Origin: Hyphomicrobiales bacterium
GTDB taxonomy: Bacteria; Pseudomonadota; Alphaproteobacteria; Rhizobiales; Rhizobiaceae
Length of the DNA: 64,000 nt
Assembly (NCBI GenBank): GCA_900465675.1
Contig: UBJR01000009.1
Location: 310,001 to 374,000 of the forward strand
Direction: 5' to 3'
The position numbers and the translations under genes were made by a program. The notes beneath the pieces are model-generated. The model saw only the letters and a list, made by a program, of their open reading frames with translations, was not told the DNA's origin and did no database searches. Below, one piece after another: positions 1 through 9,168 of the stretch. The stretch's first letter is position 1. The number at the start of each line of letters is the position of its first letter.

Positions 1-699
1 ATAGAGAACCCACACGGTGCCGCCGACTTCCCCGATGAAAGCCAGCAGGAAATAAGCCGCCATCAGCGTCAGCAGCGGCTTGAAACTGAACAACCATTTG
101 AAATGCGTGAAGGGCGACAGCGGTTGCCCCTCCTCTCCCTCGCCGCGCTTGCGGGTTTCCGGCAGCAGGAAAATCGCCACGGCAAAGTTCAGAGCGTTCA
201 GCACCGCGGCGGCAATGAACGGCAGGCGAACGGAATATTCGCCAAGGATCCCGCCGATCGCGGGCCCGGCAATGAAGCCGACACCGAAGCAGGCACTCAG
301 CTGTGCAAAACGGCGGGCTCGCTCATGTTCTTCGGTTACATCCGTGATGCAGGCCGCCGCAACGGCATTGCTCGCGCCGGTAAGGCCGGCAATCGCACGG
401 CCGAGAAACAGCATCCAGAGTGCCGGAGCCAAGGCCATAAACACGTAGTCGATCGCAGCACCCGCAAGCGAGACGAGCAGAACGGGCTTGCGTCCGAACC
501 GGTCGGACAGCGACCCCAACACGGGCGAAAACAGAAATTGCATCAGCGCATAAAGCGCCAGAAAGGCGCCGAAACGCCATCCGAGATTGTCCGTATGGCC
601 GACATCGCGCAGAAGACGCGGAAAAATCGGCAAAGTCAGGCCGATCCCCGCCGCGTCCAGAACCACGGTGGCATAGACGACGCTGAGCGCTTTCTTCAT
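1..699 (-). CDS. TetA-like MFS drug efflux pump (3' end beyond window)
   Basis: Proton-driven inner-membrane efflux pump of the TCR/Tet subfamily of MFS. The 233 visible residues cover the N-terminal half. They show TM1 (DAAGIGLTFPIFPRLLRDVG), the MFS motif A loop GSLSDRFGRKPVLL at about residues 67-80, and the motif C-like stretch FGVGFIAGPAIGGILGE in TM5. The start is the ATG at 699. The C-terminal half lies outside the window, so completeness cannot be judged. It is divergent from a tetR gene over two palindromic operators, the classic tetA/tetR arrangement, so repression by the neighbour is inferred. The drug exported is not shown: many chromosomal TetA homologues export other compounds. 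Confidence 0.85.
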   Translation of the reverse strand, partial: MKKALSVVYATVVLDAAGIGLTLPIFPRLLRDVGHTDNLGWRFGAFLALYALMQFLFSPVLGSLSDRFGRKPVLLVSLAGAAIDYVFMALAPALWMLFLGRAIAGLTGASNAVAAACITDVTEEHERARRFAQLSACFGVGFIAGPAIGGILGEYSVRLPFIAAAVLNALNFAVAIFLLPETRKRGEGEEGQPLSPFTHFKWLFSFKPLLTLMAAYFLLAFIGEVGGTVWVLY

Positions 700-713
700 A
701 TCGTTCACCAAAT

Positions 714-745
714 TTATCAGTGATAAGTTACTTATCGCTGATAAG
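714..745. promoter_or_regulatory. Tandem tet-operator-like palindromes
   Basis: Two palindromes sit between the divergent pump and regulator genes. The first is TTATCAGTGATAA (714-726), perfect around one central base. The second is CTTATCGCTGATAAG (731-745), with 6-bp arms around a 3-bp centre. Their centres are 18 bp apart. Their core resembles the ATCANTGAT core of classical tetO. Binding by the adjacent TetR protein and control of both genes are inferred from position. Confidence 0.75.
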
Positions 746-774
746 GTGAAAACGCAACCAGGATTGCCAACGAG

Positions 775-1389
775 ATGAAGATCGACCGCCAGCGTATCGT
801 CGATGAGGCGCTTCTGCTTTTGAACGAAGCGGGATTGGACGCGCTCTCCACCCGCGCGCTGGCCGAGCGCCTCGGCATCCGCCAGCCAGCACTTTACTGG
901 CATTTCAAGGGAAAGCGCGCGCTGATCGACGCGATGAATGCCGAGATTCTGAGACGCGGGCATACGCATGCGGCACCAAAACCCGGAGACGTGTGGAGCG
1001 CCTATCTGCTCGCCAACTGCCGCAGCTTTCGCAACGCGCTGCTTGCCTATCGTGATGGCGGGCGCGTGCATGCAGGAACGGAGGCCGACCCGCAGGATCT
1101 TGCAAAGGTCGAGACTCAGATCGGCCTGCTCGTGGATGCCGGGATGACGCCGGAGACCGCGATGGAGCTTCTCGTCGCCCTCGGGCGCTATACGCTCGGC
1201 TGCGTGATCGAAGAGCAGGCGGAGCCGCAGCCCAACACGAAGCAGCTTGACGAGGCAGCCGTCAATTATCCGCTGACGAGCCGCGCCGTTCTGCACTACC
1301 GCGACAGCGGCCCTGGGATGTTTTTCGAGGCCGGTGTCACCCTGATGATCGAGGCCGCGGCGATGCGCCTGGCAAAGCGACAGGCTTGA
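775..1389 (+). CDS. tetR: TetR family repressor, TetR_C type
   Basis: Predicted dimeric DNA-binding repressor of the divergent efflux pump. The 204-residue length is normal for TetR. Residues 24-53 form the helix-turn-helix (STRALAERLGIRQPALYWHF, recognition helix QPALYWHF as in tetracycline repressors). The remainder is the helical ligand-binding and dimerisation domain, with the TetR_C-like ELLVALGRYTLGCVIEEQA. The start ATG at 775 lies 30 bp after the second operator palindrome, so autoregulation is likely. The inducer is unknown. The gene symbol denotes family resemblance and does not imply proven tetracycline response. Confidence 0.85.
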   Translation: MKIDRQRIVDEALLLLNEAGLDALSTRALAERLGIRQPALYWHFKGKRALIDAMNAEILRRGHTHAAPKPGDVWSAYLLANCRSFRNALLAYRDGGRVHAGTEADPQDLAKVETQIGLLVDAGMTPETAMELLVALGRYTLGCVIEEQAEPQPNTKQLDEAAVNYPLTSRAVLHYRDSGPGMFFEAGVTLMIEAAAMRLAKRQA

Positions 1390-1396
1390 TCCGGCG

Positions 1397-2154
1397 TCAG
1401 TTTCTCAGCCGGTAACCGGTCCTGAACATCCAGCCGAGTGTGCCAAGGCAGATCGCCAGGAACAGCGTGATCATCCCGAGGCTGATCAGCGGATTGACGT
1501 CGGCGATCCCGTAGAAGCTCCAGCGGAAACCGCTGACAAGATAGAGCACCGGATTGAAATGGCTGACCGCCTGCCAGAAGGGCGGCAGCATGTTGATCGA
1601 ATAGAAGCTGCCGCCGAGAAAGGTTAGCGGCGGGACCACCAGCATCGGGATCAGGTTCAACTGCTCGAAATTGCCGGCCCAGATACCGATCATGAAGCCG
1701 AACAGGCTGAAGGTGATCGCCGTCAGCAGGAAGAACAGCATCATCATGAAGGGATGCTCGATCCTCACTTCGACGAAGGCATTGGCCGTCAGCAGGATGA
1801 TCAGCCCGATCAGCAATCCCTTGGTGGCCGCCGCCCCGACATAACCGAGCAGGATTTCCGTCATCGCAACAGGCGCCGACAGCACCTCGTAGATCGTCCC
1901 GGTGAATTTCGGAAAGTAGATGCCGAAGGAACCGTTGCTGATGCACTGGCCGAGCAGCGTCAGCATGATCAGGCCGGGCGTTATGAAAGCGCCGTAGGAG
2001 ACACCTTCTACCGTCTGGATGCGCGAACCGACGGCGGCGCCGAAGACGATGAAATAGAGCGAGGTCGAGATGACAGGCGAGACGACGCTCTGCAGCAGCG
2101 TGCGGCGCGTGCGCGCCATCTCGAAGAAGTAGATGGATTTGACGGCTTCGATAT

Positions 2155-2158
<4 letters not shown>
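1397..2158 (-). CDS. ABC-2 type exporter permease (YadH/DrrB-like)
   Basis: Membrane subunit of an ABC exporter, 253 residues with about six hydrophobic segments. These include [41 protein letters not shown] and [20 protein letters not shown]. The ABC-2 signature region is seen as [36 protein letters not shown]. The ATG overlaps the stop of the upstream ATPase gene by 4 nt, so the two are translationally coupled. YadGH-like pairs are common in Proteobacteria, with substrates mostly unknown. Nothing in the sequence defines the cargo. The gene converges on tetR with only a few bases between the stops. Confidence 0.85.
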
Positions 2159-3081
<923 letters not shown>

Positions 3082-3180
3082 GCGGCTTTTGGATGTTTCC
3101 TCTTACTGGGCCGCTATATAGCCCCTTTGTGACACTTTGACATCCCGTACCCCGTGAACACACTATTCAGCGGGCAAGCC

Positions 3181-3461
3181 ATAGTGGCGCGAAGAAAAGC
3201 GGCCAGCGGAAAATCGTCTTTCCATCGCCCTTGTCATCAACCGGTGATCTTCGCGGAGGATAACCGCCACAGAGGCAAGCAACGGTTTCCGCCCCGCCGC
3301 CCATCCCTTTGCGGAACCGTCAACGGGCGCTCGTTACGCCCATATTTCCGCTGCCTCTATTTGTAGAGAAATGCCGCCGTAAGCACGAACACTTTTAGAA
3401 CCCGGTCGATTTCCCCTGAAGACCGGTCAGTCTGAGCCGGCGTTTCGCCGGCTTTCTTTTT
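3181..3461 (+). ncRNA. Candidate structured RNA ending in an intrinsic terminator
   Basis: The 386-base gap between the ABC ATPase and a small membrane gene has no convincing ORF but holds nested complementary segments. GTGGCG (3184-3189) pairs with CGCCAC (3265-3270). AGAGGCA (3271-3277) pairs with TGCCTCT (3352-3358) and encloses two hairpins: a 10-bp helix with one bulge (3282-3292 with 3311-3320) and GGGCG (3325-3329) with CGCCC (3337-3341). Together they would make a three-way junction. A further CCGGTC/GACCGG hairpin and a strong terminator follow. The flanking genes are both on the other strand, so this plus-strand terminator otherwise has no transcript to end. The consensus motifs I know for 6S, SRP, tmRNA and RNase P RNAs were not seen. 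The 5' end is a guess. Confidence 0.35.
3435..3461 (+). terminator. Rho-independent terminator
   Basis: A perfect 8-bp stem, AGCCGGCG (3435-3442) and CGCCGGCT (3446-3453), closes a TTT loop and is followed by TTCTTTTT on the plus strand. No plus-strand protein gene ends here. The minus-strand gene that starts at 3716 stops at 3468, but the T-tract points the other way. Confidence 0.7.
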
Positions 3462-3467
3462 GAGCGC

Positions 3468-3716
3468 TCACCACTGTCCGTTGAGGCCGCAGCCGAAGGG
3501 CGGCAGCGTCTTGCCTTCGAAACGGCTCTTCAGCATGCCGCAGCCGATCTCGCGGATGGGTCCCGGCATCATCGTGTTTAGACCGATGCCGACCTCGTCG
3601 AAGGGGTCGCTCGCATAGGCGACATAGACATACCAGCGCCCGCCGAAAACGGCGGCTGCGGCAATCACCACCACAAGAAAAAGCATGACGAAATTCGGGC
3701 GCCTGCGGTCTGCCAT
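3468..3716 (-). CDS. Small single-pass membrane protein, unknown function
   Basis: 82 residues. A basic N-terminus (MADRRRPNF) is followed by one membrane helix (about residues 9-30, VMLFLVVVIAAAAVFGGRWYVYVAY) and a short exported or periplasmic tail with two Cys (GCGML and FGCGL) and several Gly/Pro. I do not recognise a family. An AGAGGAGAG purine tract just upstream of the start supports translation. It sits 65 bp downstream of the extensin-like lipoprotein gene on the same strand and may be co-transcribed with it. The two tail cysteines could form a periplasmic disulfide (inference). Confidence 0.6.
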   Translation of the reverse strand: MADRRRPNFVMLFLVVVIAAAAVFGGRWYVYVAYASDPFDEVGIGLNTMMPGPIREIGCGMLKSRFEGKTLPPFGCGLNGQW

Positions 3717-3781
3717 CTCTGCTCTCCTCTTCCAGGAGTGCCCGTCAGATCAGATTCCCCGGCATGCGCCAAGAAGGCACG

Positions 3782-5083
3782 CTAGCTGCAATAGACCCGG
3801 CCGCTTTTGCGGTCTCTCAGATCGAAGTGGAAGTGATTCCAGTGTTCGGGGTTGCTGCCGGGGCCAAGCACGGTGTTGAAATACTTGCAGCTGTCGCTGC
3901 GCACCGCCTTGAGCAGACGGCCCTCACGGAAGGAGAACAGCCCCTTCTTGCGGATATCGATCTCGTGACCGTTCTTCAGCACGAACTTGCCGACATCGAT
4001 CGCATTGCCATGCGCATGCTCCGACATCGGATTGTATTTCTGGCGGCTGTTGTTCATGCGCCGGCAGGAATAACCGCCGAGCGGCTCGATCGTCTTGATG
4101 CCCGACCAGTAGCGAAAGCGTGCCGACGGCGCGAGCTCGTTCTTCACCCATTTGGCGAAGGCGAGCGTCACCTGGCAGTTCAGCGTCACGGCCGGCCGGA
4201 CGCCGATATTGCCGGAAAGCCCCTGCAAGGAGATCGGGTAAGGCACCTGGCAGGCAGGACCATTGGAGATCGCCGGCTTGTCAGTGAAAACCACGCCCAT
4301 GCGCTTCAGTTCGCGGCGGCAGGAAAGCTCCGAGGCCGGCATCACGCTCGGATCAGCGGGCATGGCCGGCGTGCTCATCATAGGATCGTTCGGCCTCAGC
4401 ATCGCCACTTCCTGGCTCTCGTTCTCTTCGGGAACGCGCTGCGGGGCAACGACTGCGCTGCCGTCATTCCAGGCGGCGGCCTGGTTCATCTCGGCCTGTG
4501 CGGCCGGGCGCGGCATGTGGCGCTGGTTGGTCTGAACAGGCGCATCGGTGCCGATGCCATCGACCACGGGCTCGGCCGTCTCGCCTTCGGCGATCTGCTG
4601 CTGTTGCTCCTGGGCAAGGCCGACGACCGGTTCGGCGCCGAGTTCGGAATCCATGTTGACGCCGCCCTCGGGAACCGAAAGCTGGCGCGTGCCACCCCAG
4701 TTGCCGGGCTCATTCTGAGAGCGCGGCACCTGTTGCTGGGCAAGCGCCTCGTCACTGTCGATCATCGGCAGCTTGCCGCCGGGCGCCGGAGCGGCATCGC
4801 TGGCGGAACGTCCCTCGCCCGCAAGGTTTGGCTTATCGAGGTAATCGACCGATCCGCCGGCGCGCGAAACGGGCGCCGAAGCGGGATAGGATTGCGCCGT
4901 TTCCATCGGCGCCATGCGCATGGCGGACTGTCTTGGCGGAGAAATGGAGCTGACTTTGGTGCCGCGATCGACATTGGCAGGCGGCACGAGGCCGTCACTG
5001 ATGGAACAAGTCGTAAGCGCCGTGGAAACCAGCGTGGTCAGCACGATACGCCGCAGAAGAGAGACAGACACAATACCCTCCAT
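3782..5083 (-). CDS. Extensin-like lipoprotein, M15-type peptidase fold
   Basis: 433-residue predicted lipoprotein. The N-terminal signal (LLRRIVLTTLVSTALTTCS) ends in a lipobox-like LTTC with Cys at about 27. Residues 28-250 are low-complexity, rich in Pro, Ala, Gln and Glu, and probably a flexible spacer. Residues 255-433 match the extensin-like C-terminal family (DUF882-related). They contain HAHGNAIDV and HWNHFHFDL, the H-x6-D and HxH metal-ligand pattern of D-Ala-D-Ala peptidases of the M15/MD clan, and several paired Cys. Action on peptidoglycan in the periplasm is inferred. The plant-derived name says nothing about role. The next gene on this strand is the small membrane protein at 3468. 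Confidence 0.8.
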   Translation of the reverse strand: MEGIVSVSLLRRIVLTTLVSTALTTCSISDGLVPPANVDRGTKVSSISPPRQSAMRMAPMETAQSYPASAPVSRAGGSVDYLDKPNLAGEGRSASDAAPAPGGKLPMIDSDEALAQQQVPRSQNEPGNWGGTRQLSVPEGGVNMDSELGAEPVVGLAQEQQQQIAEGETAEPVVDGIGTDAPVQTNQRHMPRPAAQAEMNQAAAWNDGSAVVAPQRVPEENESQEVAMLRPNDPMMSTPAMPADPSVMPASELSCRRELKRMGVVFTDKPAISNGPACQVPYPISLQGLSGNIGVRPAVTLNCQVTLAFAKWVKNELAPSARFRYWSGIKTIEPLGGYSCRRMNNSRQKYNPMSEHAHGNAIDVGKFVLKNGHEIDIRKKGLFSFREGRLLKAVRSDSCKYFNTVLGPGSNPEHWNHFHFDLRDRKSGRVYCS

Positions 5084-5162
5084 CGCCCCGCAGCCCTGCT
5101 TGCAACCTGAAGAATTCCAATCAAATTTAAATAAAACTCGTGAAGGAAAGCTTACCCCTGGT

Positions 5163-5188
5163 GGAAAAGGCGGTTTCCCGCCTTTTCC
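5163..5188 (-). terminator. Terminator of the chemoreceptor gene
   Basis: An 11-bp perfect stem, GGAAAAGGCGG (5163-5173) and CCGCCTTTTCC (5178-5188), with a 4-base loop, lies just after the chemoreceptor stop codon. The T-tract is inside the stem arm, so efficiency is uncertain. It could act on either strand. Confidence 0.6.
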
Positions 5189-5196
5189 GGATGCTC

Positions 5197-7032
5197 TCAG
5201 GCCGCCCGGTTATAGGCGCGCGGCGCCGCCCGCTGGCTCTGGCCGAGGCGGAAGTTGGAGAGCAGCGTGCGCAGCTGGTTGCTCTCGGCAGCCAGCGTCT
5301 GGCTGGCTGCGGTCGTCTCCTCGACCATCGCAGCGTTCTGCTGCGTCATCTGATCCATGTGATTGACCGAGGTGTTGATCTCCTGCAGCCCGGTTGCCTG
5401 CTCGCGCGCCGCCGTGGCGATCGAATTCACGTGGTCATTGACCTTGTTGACCAGCGCCTCGATTTCCACCAGCGCATCGCCCGTCGAGCGGACAAGGGAA
5501 ACGCCGTTGCCGACTTCCGCAGCCGAGTTGCTGATCAGTGTCTTGATCTCCTTGGCGGCGTTTGCGGAGCGCTGCGCCAGCTCGCGGACCTCCTGCGCAA
5601 CGACGGCAAAGCCGCGGCCGGCCTCGCCCGCACGCGCCGCCTCGACGCCTGCATTGAGCGCCAGAAGGTTGGTCTGGAAGGCGATCTCGTCGATGACGCC
5701 GATGATCTGGCCGATACGGCTGGACGAATCCTCGATCCGGCTCATCGCCGCAACGGCATTGCGGACGATCTCGCCCGACTTGCCGGCGCTGGTCTTGGTC
5801 TCGGACACCATCTCGCGCGCTTCCGTCGCCCGCTCGGAGGCTGTGCGGACGGTCGCCGTGATCTCGTCGAGCGCCGCTGCCGTCTCTTCCAGAGCGGCCG
5901 CTTGCTGCTCGGTGCGCTTCGAAAGATTGTTGGTCGCTTCGCTGATATTGGCGGCGCTGTCGTTGACGATATGGCTCGATTCCGAAATCGCCTGGATGAC
6001 GCTGCTAAGCGCACCGGCAGCCGCATTGAAATCCGAACGCAGCTTGGCATATTCCTCGCCGAGATCGCCGACCGTGACCGTCAGATCACCGGCGGCAAGA
6101 CGCTCGAGGCCCTGGCCAAGCGTCATCATCGCGTGGTTCTGGCGTTCGGCGGAGCTACGCATCCGCTGCTCGCTGCTGCGGCGCTCACCATCCAGCTCGC
6201 GCTGACGGGAATCCTCGCGTGATCGCATCTCGCTACGCTCGATCATCGAGTCCCGCAGGACAAGCAGCGCCTTGGCCATGTGGCCGATCTCGTCACGGCG
6301 TTCGCTGTCAACCACTGCGGCAGTGGAGTCGTCGGCAGCAATGGCATGCATCGCAGCACCGATCCGCGCAACCGGACCGGTAACACTGCGAACGATCGCA
6401 TAGGCAATGAGCAGGGTGACGATAGCGCCCGCACCACAGAGCAGCGCGGCCCAGAGTGCGTTCTGGCGGTAAAGCGCGGCAAGGTCGTCGCCATAGACGC
6501 CGGTGCCGACAACCCAGCCCCAGGGCTCGAAGCCGGCGACATGCGAGTATTTCAGAACAGGCTGCTCGGCGCCCGGCTTGGGCCAGTAGTAATCGACGAA
6601 GCCCTGGCCATGGGCCTTGACCGTATTGACGAACTCAACAAACAGGAACTTGCCGTTCGGATCCTTGTTCTGCGACAGGTCGGTGCCATTAAGCTCCGGC
6701 TTGATCGGATGCATCACCATCGTCGGGTGCATGTCGTTGATCCAAAAGTAGCCGCTGTCGCCATAGCGCATGGAAGCGATGACGTCCTTGACGGCAGTCT
6801 GCGCCTGCTCGCGCGTCAGCGTGCCGTCCTGCTCCATCTTGTAGTATTTCTTCATGATGTTGATGGCCGTCGCATCCATCTGGGCCAGACCGGCTTTCCG
6901 CTCGGCCTCAAGCTCCGAGTAGGAATAGTTCAGGAAGAACGCCATCACGCCGACGAAAATCGCCAGTGTAAGCCCGACAAGCCCGTACAGACGGGTCGAA
7001 ATCTTTGTATTGCGCACGAAGTCCCCTCGCAT
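5197..7032 (-). CDS. Methyl-accepting chemotaxis protein with periplasmic sCache domain
   Basis: 611-residue transmembrane chemoreceptor. TM1 is at about residues 14-34 ([20 protein letters not shown]). The periplasmic sensor (about 35-190) has single-Cache hallmarks [23 protein letters not shown] and [15 protein letters not shown]2 is at about 192-213, HAMP at about 214-270, and a methyl-accepting coiled coil follows, with the conserved tip [38 protein letters not shown]. sCache_2 receptors often bind short organic acids, but the ligand is not readable here. The C-terminus (RAYNRAA) lacks a CheR/CheB-tethering NWETF-like pentapeptide. It is monocistronic, with its own terminator and no che genes nearby. 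Confidence 0.9.
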   Translation of the reverse strand: MRGDFVRNTKISTRLYGLVGLTLAIFVGVMAFFLNYSYSELEAERKAGLAQMDATAINIMKKYYKMEQDGTLTREQAQTAVKDVIASMRYGDSGYFWINDMHPTMVMHPIKPELNGTDLSQNKDPNGKFLFVEFVNTVKAHGQGFVDYYWPKPGAEQPVLKYSHVAGFEPWGWVVGTGVYGDDLAALYRQNALWAALLCGAGAIVTLLIAYAIVRSVTGPVARIGAAMHAIAADDSTAAVVDSERRDEIGHMAKALLVLRDSMIERSEMRSREDSRQRELDGERRSSEQRMRSSAERQNHAMMTLGQGLERLAAGDLTVTVGDLGEEYAKLRSDFNAAAGALSSVIQAISESSHIVNDSAANISEATNNLSKRTEQQAAALEETAAALDEITATVRTASERATEAREMVSETKTSAGKSGEIVRNAVAAMSRIEDSSSRIGQIIGVIDEIAFQTNLLALNAGVEAARAGEAGRGFAVVAQEVRELAQRSANAAKEIKTLISNSAAEVGNGVSLVRSTGDALVEIEALVNKVNDHVNSIATAAREQATGLQEINTSVNHMDQMTQQNAAMVEETTAASQTLAAESNQLRTLLSNFRLGQSQRAAPRAYNRAA

Positions 7033-7350
7033 TCACGCACTGATGATCAACGCAAATTCTGCAGGGCATGTCTTACCGGCCAGTGAAGCATTATTAGCTC
7101 GACTTCACATAACGTAACGGAAACAACCTCCCTGAACCGCCACGCAAGAGATAAATATATGAATTCTATTATATTTAAGCTCAGCGATTTTTTTGCGGGC
7201 TACCAAGAATAAAAATTGCCCAGTCAGCCATCGGAGACACACGGAGCACTATTCCAGCCGTGGGATCCCAAGATCTTACGATACCGCGCCTCCCCCATTT
7301 TGAGTATTTCGCTCGCCATCCTAACGCGTCTTGGCGGACACGAAGGGATT
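7033..7350. other. Non-coding region upstream of the chemoreceptor
   Basis: About 320 bases between the chemoreceptor start and a plus-strand hairpin. It is AT-rich at 7140-7200 (including TATATGAATTCTATTATATTTAAG), which may hold the chemoreceptor promoter. I see no convincing ORF or tRNA. Confidence 0.4.
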
Positions 7351-7382
7351 GGGGTTCGCGTCTGGGGTCGCGAGCCCCTTTT
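7351..7382 (+). terminator. Terminator-like hairpin just upstream of a small ORF
   Basis: GGGGTTCGCG (7351-7360) pairs with CGCGAGCCCC (7369-7378), ten pairs including one G-T, and is followed by TTTT. It lies 21 bp before the ATG of the 29-residue ORF at 7404. It could end a small RNA transcribed from 7200 onward or act as a leader attenuator for the downstream genes. No protein gene on this strand ends here. Confidence 0.4.
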
Positions 7383-7403
7383 AACCACGAGGGGGGAGCT
7401 CCC

Positions 7404-7493
7404 ATGACGGAACGCGCAATCGGTTTTCTGGTAGCCGCCGAGCTTTCGGCGCTCTTCTGGGCCGCACTCTTCTTCACGCTCGGCCGTCTCTGA
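7404..7493 (+). CDS. Very small hydrophobic membrane peptide
   Basis: 29 residues starting MTERAIGFLVAAELSALF and ending FTLGRL, one predicted membrane helix. A strong purine tract (GAGGGGGGAG) ends 5 bases before the ATG, which is the main reason for calling it. It precedes the thioesterase gene by 93 bp on the same strand. Function is unknown. Small single-helix proteins are often missed by automated annotation, so the conservation pattern in related genomes would decide. The call rests on ribosome-binding site and hydropathy only. Confidence 0.45.
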   Translation: MTERAIGFLVAAELSALFWAALFFTLGRL

Positions 7494-7586
7494 CAAATCC
7501 CTCCCTGCATAACCGCCGCATTGCCCTTGCCATCCGGCCGTCAAGCCTGCCATCTTCACTCTCCGTGACATGACAAGGACTTGATG

Positions 7587-7973
7587 ATGAACGACAGCCC
7601 GAAGCCGAAAGGTGAACTGACCCTCCGCACGCTCGCCATGCCCGGCGACGCCAATCCGGCGGGGGATATTTTCGGCGGCTGGGTCATGGCGCAGATGGAC
7701 TTGGCAAGTGGCATCCGCGCCGCCGAGCGCGCCCGCGGCCGCGTCGTCACCGCCGCCGTCAAGGAAATGGCTTTCGAACTGCCGGTCAAGATCGGCGATA
7801 CTCTCTCCGTCTATACCAACATCGACCGCGTCGGCCGCACCTCGATCACCCTCTGCGTCGAGGCCTGGGCGCACCGATCGCGCTACAACAAGATGGAGAA
7901 AGTCACCGCCGGTACCTTCATCATGGTGGCGCTGGACGAGAACGGAGCGCCGATGCCTGTCCCTGCCGAGTGA
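7587..7973 (+). CDS. YciA-like acyl-CoA thioesterase
   Basis: Hot-dog-fold thioesterase hydrolysing acyl-CoA in the cytoplasm. The 128 residues show GDANPAGDIFGGWVMAQMDLASGIRA, the YciA/ACOT motif (N..GDIFGGWVM..D), and a second half KVTAGTFIMVALDENGAPMPVP. In-frame TTG and ATG codons at 7581 and 7584 could add one or two residues. I prefer the ATG at 7587 because AAGGA ends 7 bases before it. Physiological substrate range is not readable. It converges with the DUF1501 gene 11 bp downstream. Confidence 0.85.
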   Translation: MNDSPKPKGELTLRTLAMPGDANPAGDIFGGWVMAQMDLASGIRAAERARGRVVTAAVKEMAFELPVKIGDTLSVYTNIDRVGRTSITLCVEAWAHRSRYNKMEKVTAGTFIMVALDENGAPMPVPAE

Positions 7974-7984
7974 CTTGGCTCTCA

Positions 7985-9157
7985 TCAGGCTCGCAGGAAC
8001 TGCGAGCCCTTGTCAAAACTCAACCCCGGAAAGATCTTCGCCGTCAGGTCTTCGGCAGTAACGTCGAACTGCCGGTAGAGCATCGCCGCGGCGATCTCCC
8101 GAACATCGGCCGTCGGCATCAGATCGCGATCGTCGAGCAATTGGGCATCGCCGATGCCCGGCCATTTACCGAGGATACGTCCGCCATTGATGGCTCCGCC
8201 CGCAAGCAGCGCGCAACCGCCCGTTCCATGATCCGTGCCGCCGGAGCCATTCTGCCGCACGGTGCGGCCGAACTCGGTCATCGCAAGGACGACCGTCTTC
8301 GACCAGATATCAGCGCCTAGCGTGGTTTTCAGTGTGTTGATCGCTTCCGCCAGATCCTGAACCGGTCGCTTGAACTGCGCGGCTTGCCCGACATGCGTAT
8401 CCCAGCCGGTGATCGAGAAGCTTGCGATCCGGTAGTCGCCCTTCAGCATGTTGCCAGCAAGTACGGCGACATCGGCGATCTTCTCGCCGCGCTTGCCATC
8501 GGGTTCGGCAATCATCGCAGCGCCATTGGCCCGGGTCGCCTCCTCCATCGCCTTGGCAAAGGCGGGGTCCCCGGCATAGAGCCGCATCAGAAACTGCATT
8601 TCATCCTTGGCGGTGCTGAGATTGGAATCCGATGCCCACACATCGACATTGTTCGGACCTGAAAGGATCAGCTCCGTCGATGTGTTGACGTCGATCGCCT
8701 TGCGCGCATCCGAGCGCGGGATGACGGCAAGCGCCCTGTTGAGCCAGCCGTTTTTTTCTTCGGCCACATGTTCGCCGCCCGATTCCAGCATATCCTGGCC
8801 GTCGAAATGGCTGCGCTGGTCGCGATAGGGCGTCGAGACCGCATGGACGAAGGCCAGCTCCTTCGACTTCCACAATGGCAGAAGATCTGCGCCGGCCGGA
8901 TTGAGGCCGAAATGACCGTCGAGATCGATGAGCCCCTTATCCGGCGTCAGCGCCAGTGTCGGACGCAGCGTTGCAAAACCGGCCTCGCCATAGGGCTGGA
9001 CCAGATCGAGGCCATCCATGGCGCCGCGCAGCACGATGGTGACGAACCTGTTGTCGCCCGGCATGGCGGCGAAGGTGACGGGCGTGAAAACCGGGGCAGC
9101 GGCGAGACAGCAGGCGGAGGCCAGAAAACCACGGCGGGAAAGCAAAAACTCTGTCAT
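7985..9157 (-). CDS. DUF1501 protein with Tat-type signal
   Basis: 390 residues. An N-terminal twin-arginine motif, SRRGFLASACCLAAAPVF (residues 7-24), predicts export in folded form. The body fits DUF1501, a distant relative of alkaline-phosphatase/sulfatase folds: GDNRFVTIVLRGAMDGLDLVQPYGE, WDTHVGQAAQFKRPVQDLAEA and EFGRTVRQNGSGGTDHGTGGCALLAGG. The His/Asp positions are where metal ligands sit in that fold (inference). It follows the DUF1800 gene by 11 bp, and the two families are nearly always paired. The biochemical function is not established for either family as far as I know. Confidence 0.85.
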   Translation of the reverse strand: MTEFLLSRRGFLASACCLAAAPVFTPVTFAAMPGDNRFVTIVLRGAMDGLDLVQPYGEAGFATLRPTLALTPDKGLIDLDGHFGLNPAGADLLPLWKSKELAFVHAVSTPYRDQRSHFDGQDMLESGGEHVAEEKNGWLNRALAVIPRSDARKAIDVNTSTELILSGPNNVDVWASDSNLSTAKDEMQFLMRLYAGDPAFAKAMEEATRANGAAMIAEPDGKRGEKIADVAVLAGNMLKGDYRIASFSITGWDTHVGQAAQFKRPVQDLAEAINTLKTTLGADIWSKTVVLAMTEFGRTVRQNGSGGTDHGTGGCALLAGGAINGGRILGKWPGIGDAQLLDDRDLMPTADVREIAAAMLYRQFDVTAEDLTAKIFPGLSFDKGSQFLRA

Positions 9158-9168
9158 GGCCGGTCTCC

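Noticed and set aside
3154..3366. 70-residue plus-strand ORF
   Set aside because: No ribosome-binding site and no protein-like pattern; the region shows RNA-type complementarity and lies upstream of a terminator instead.
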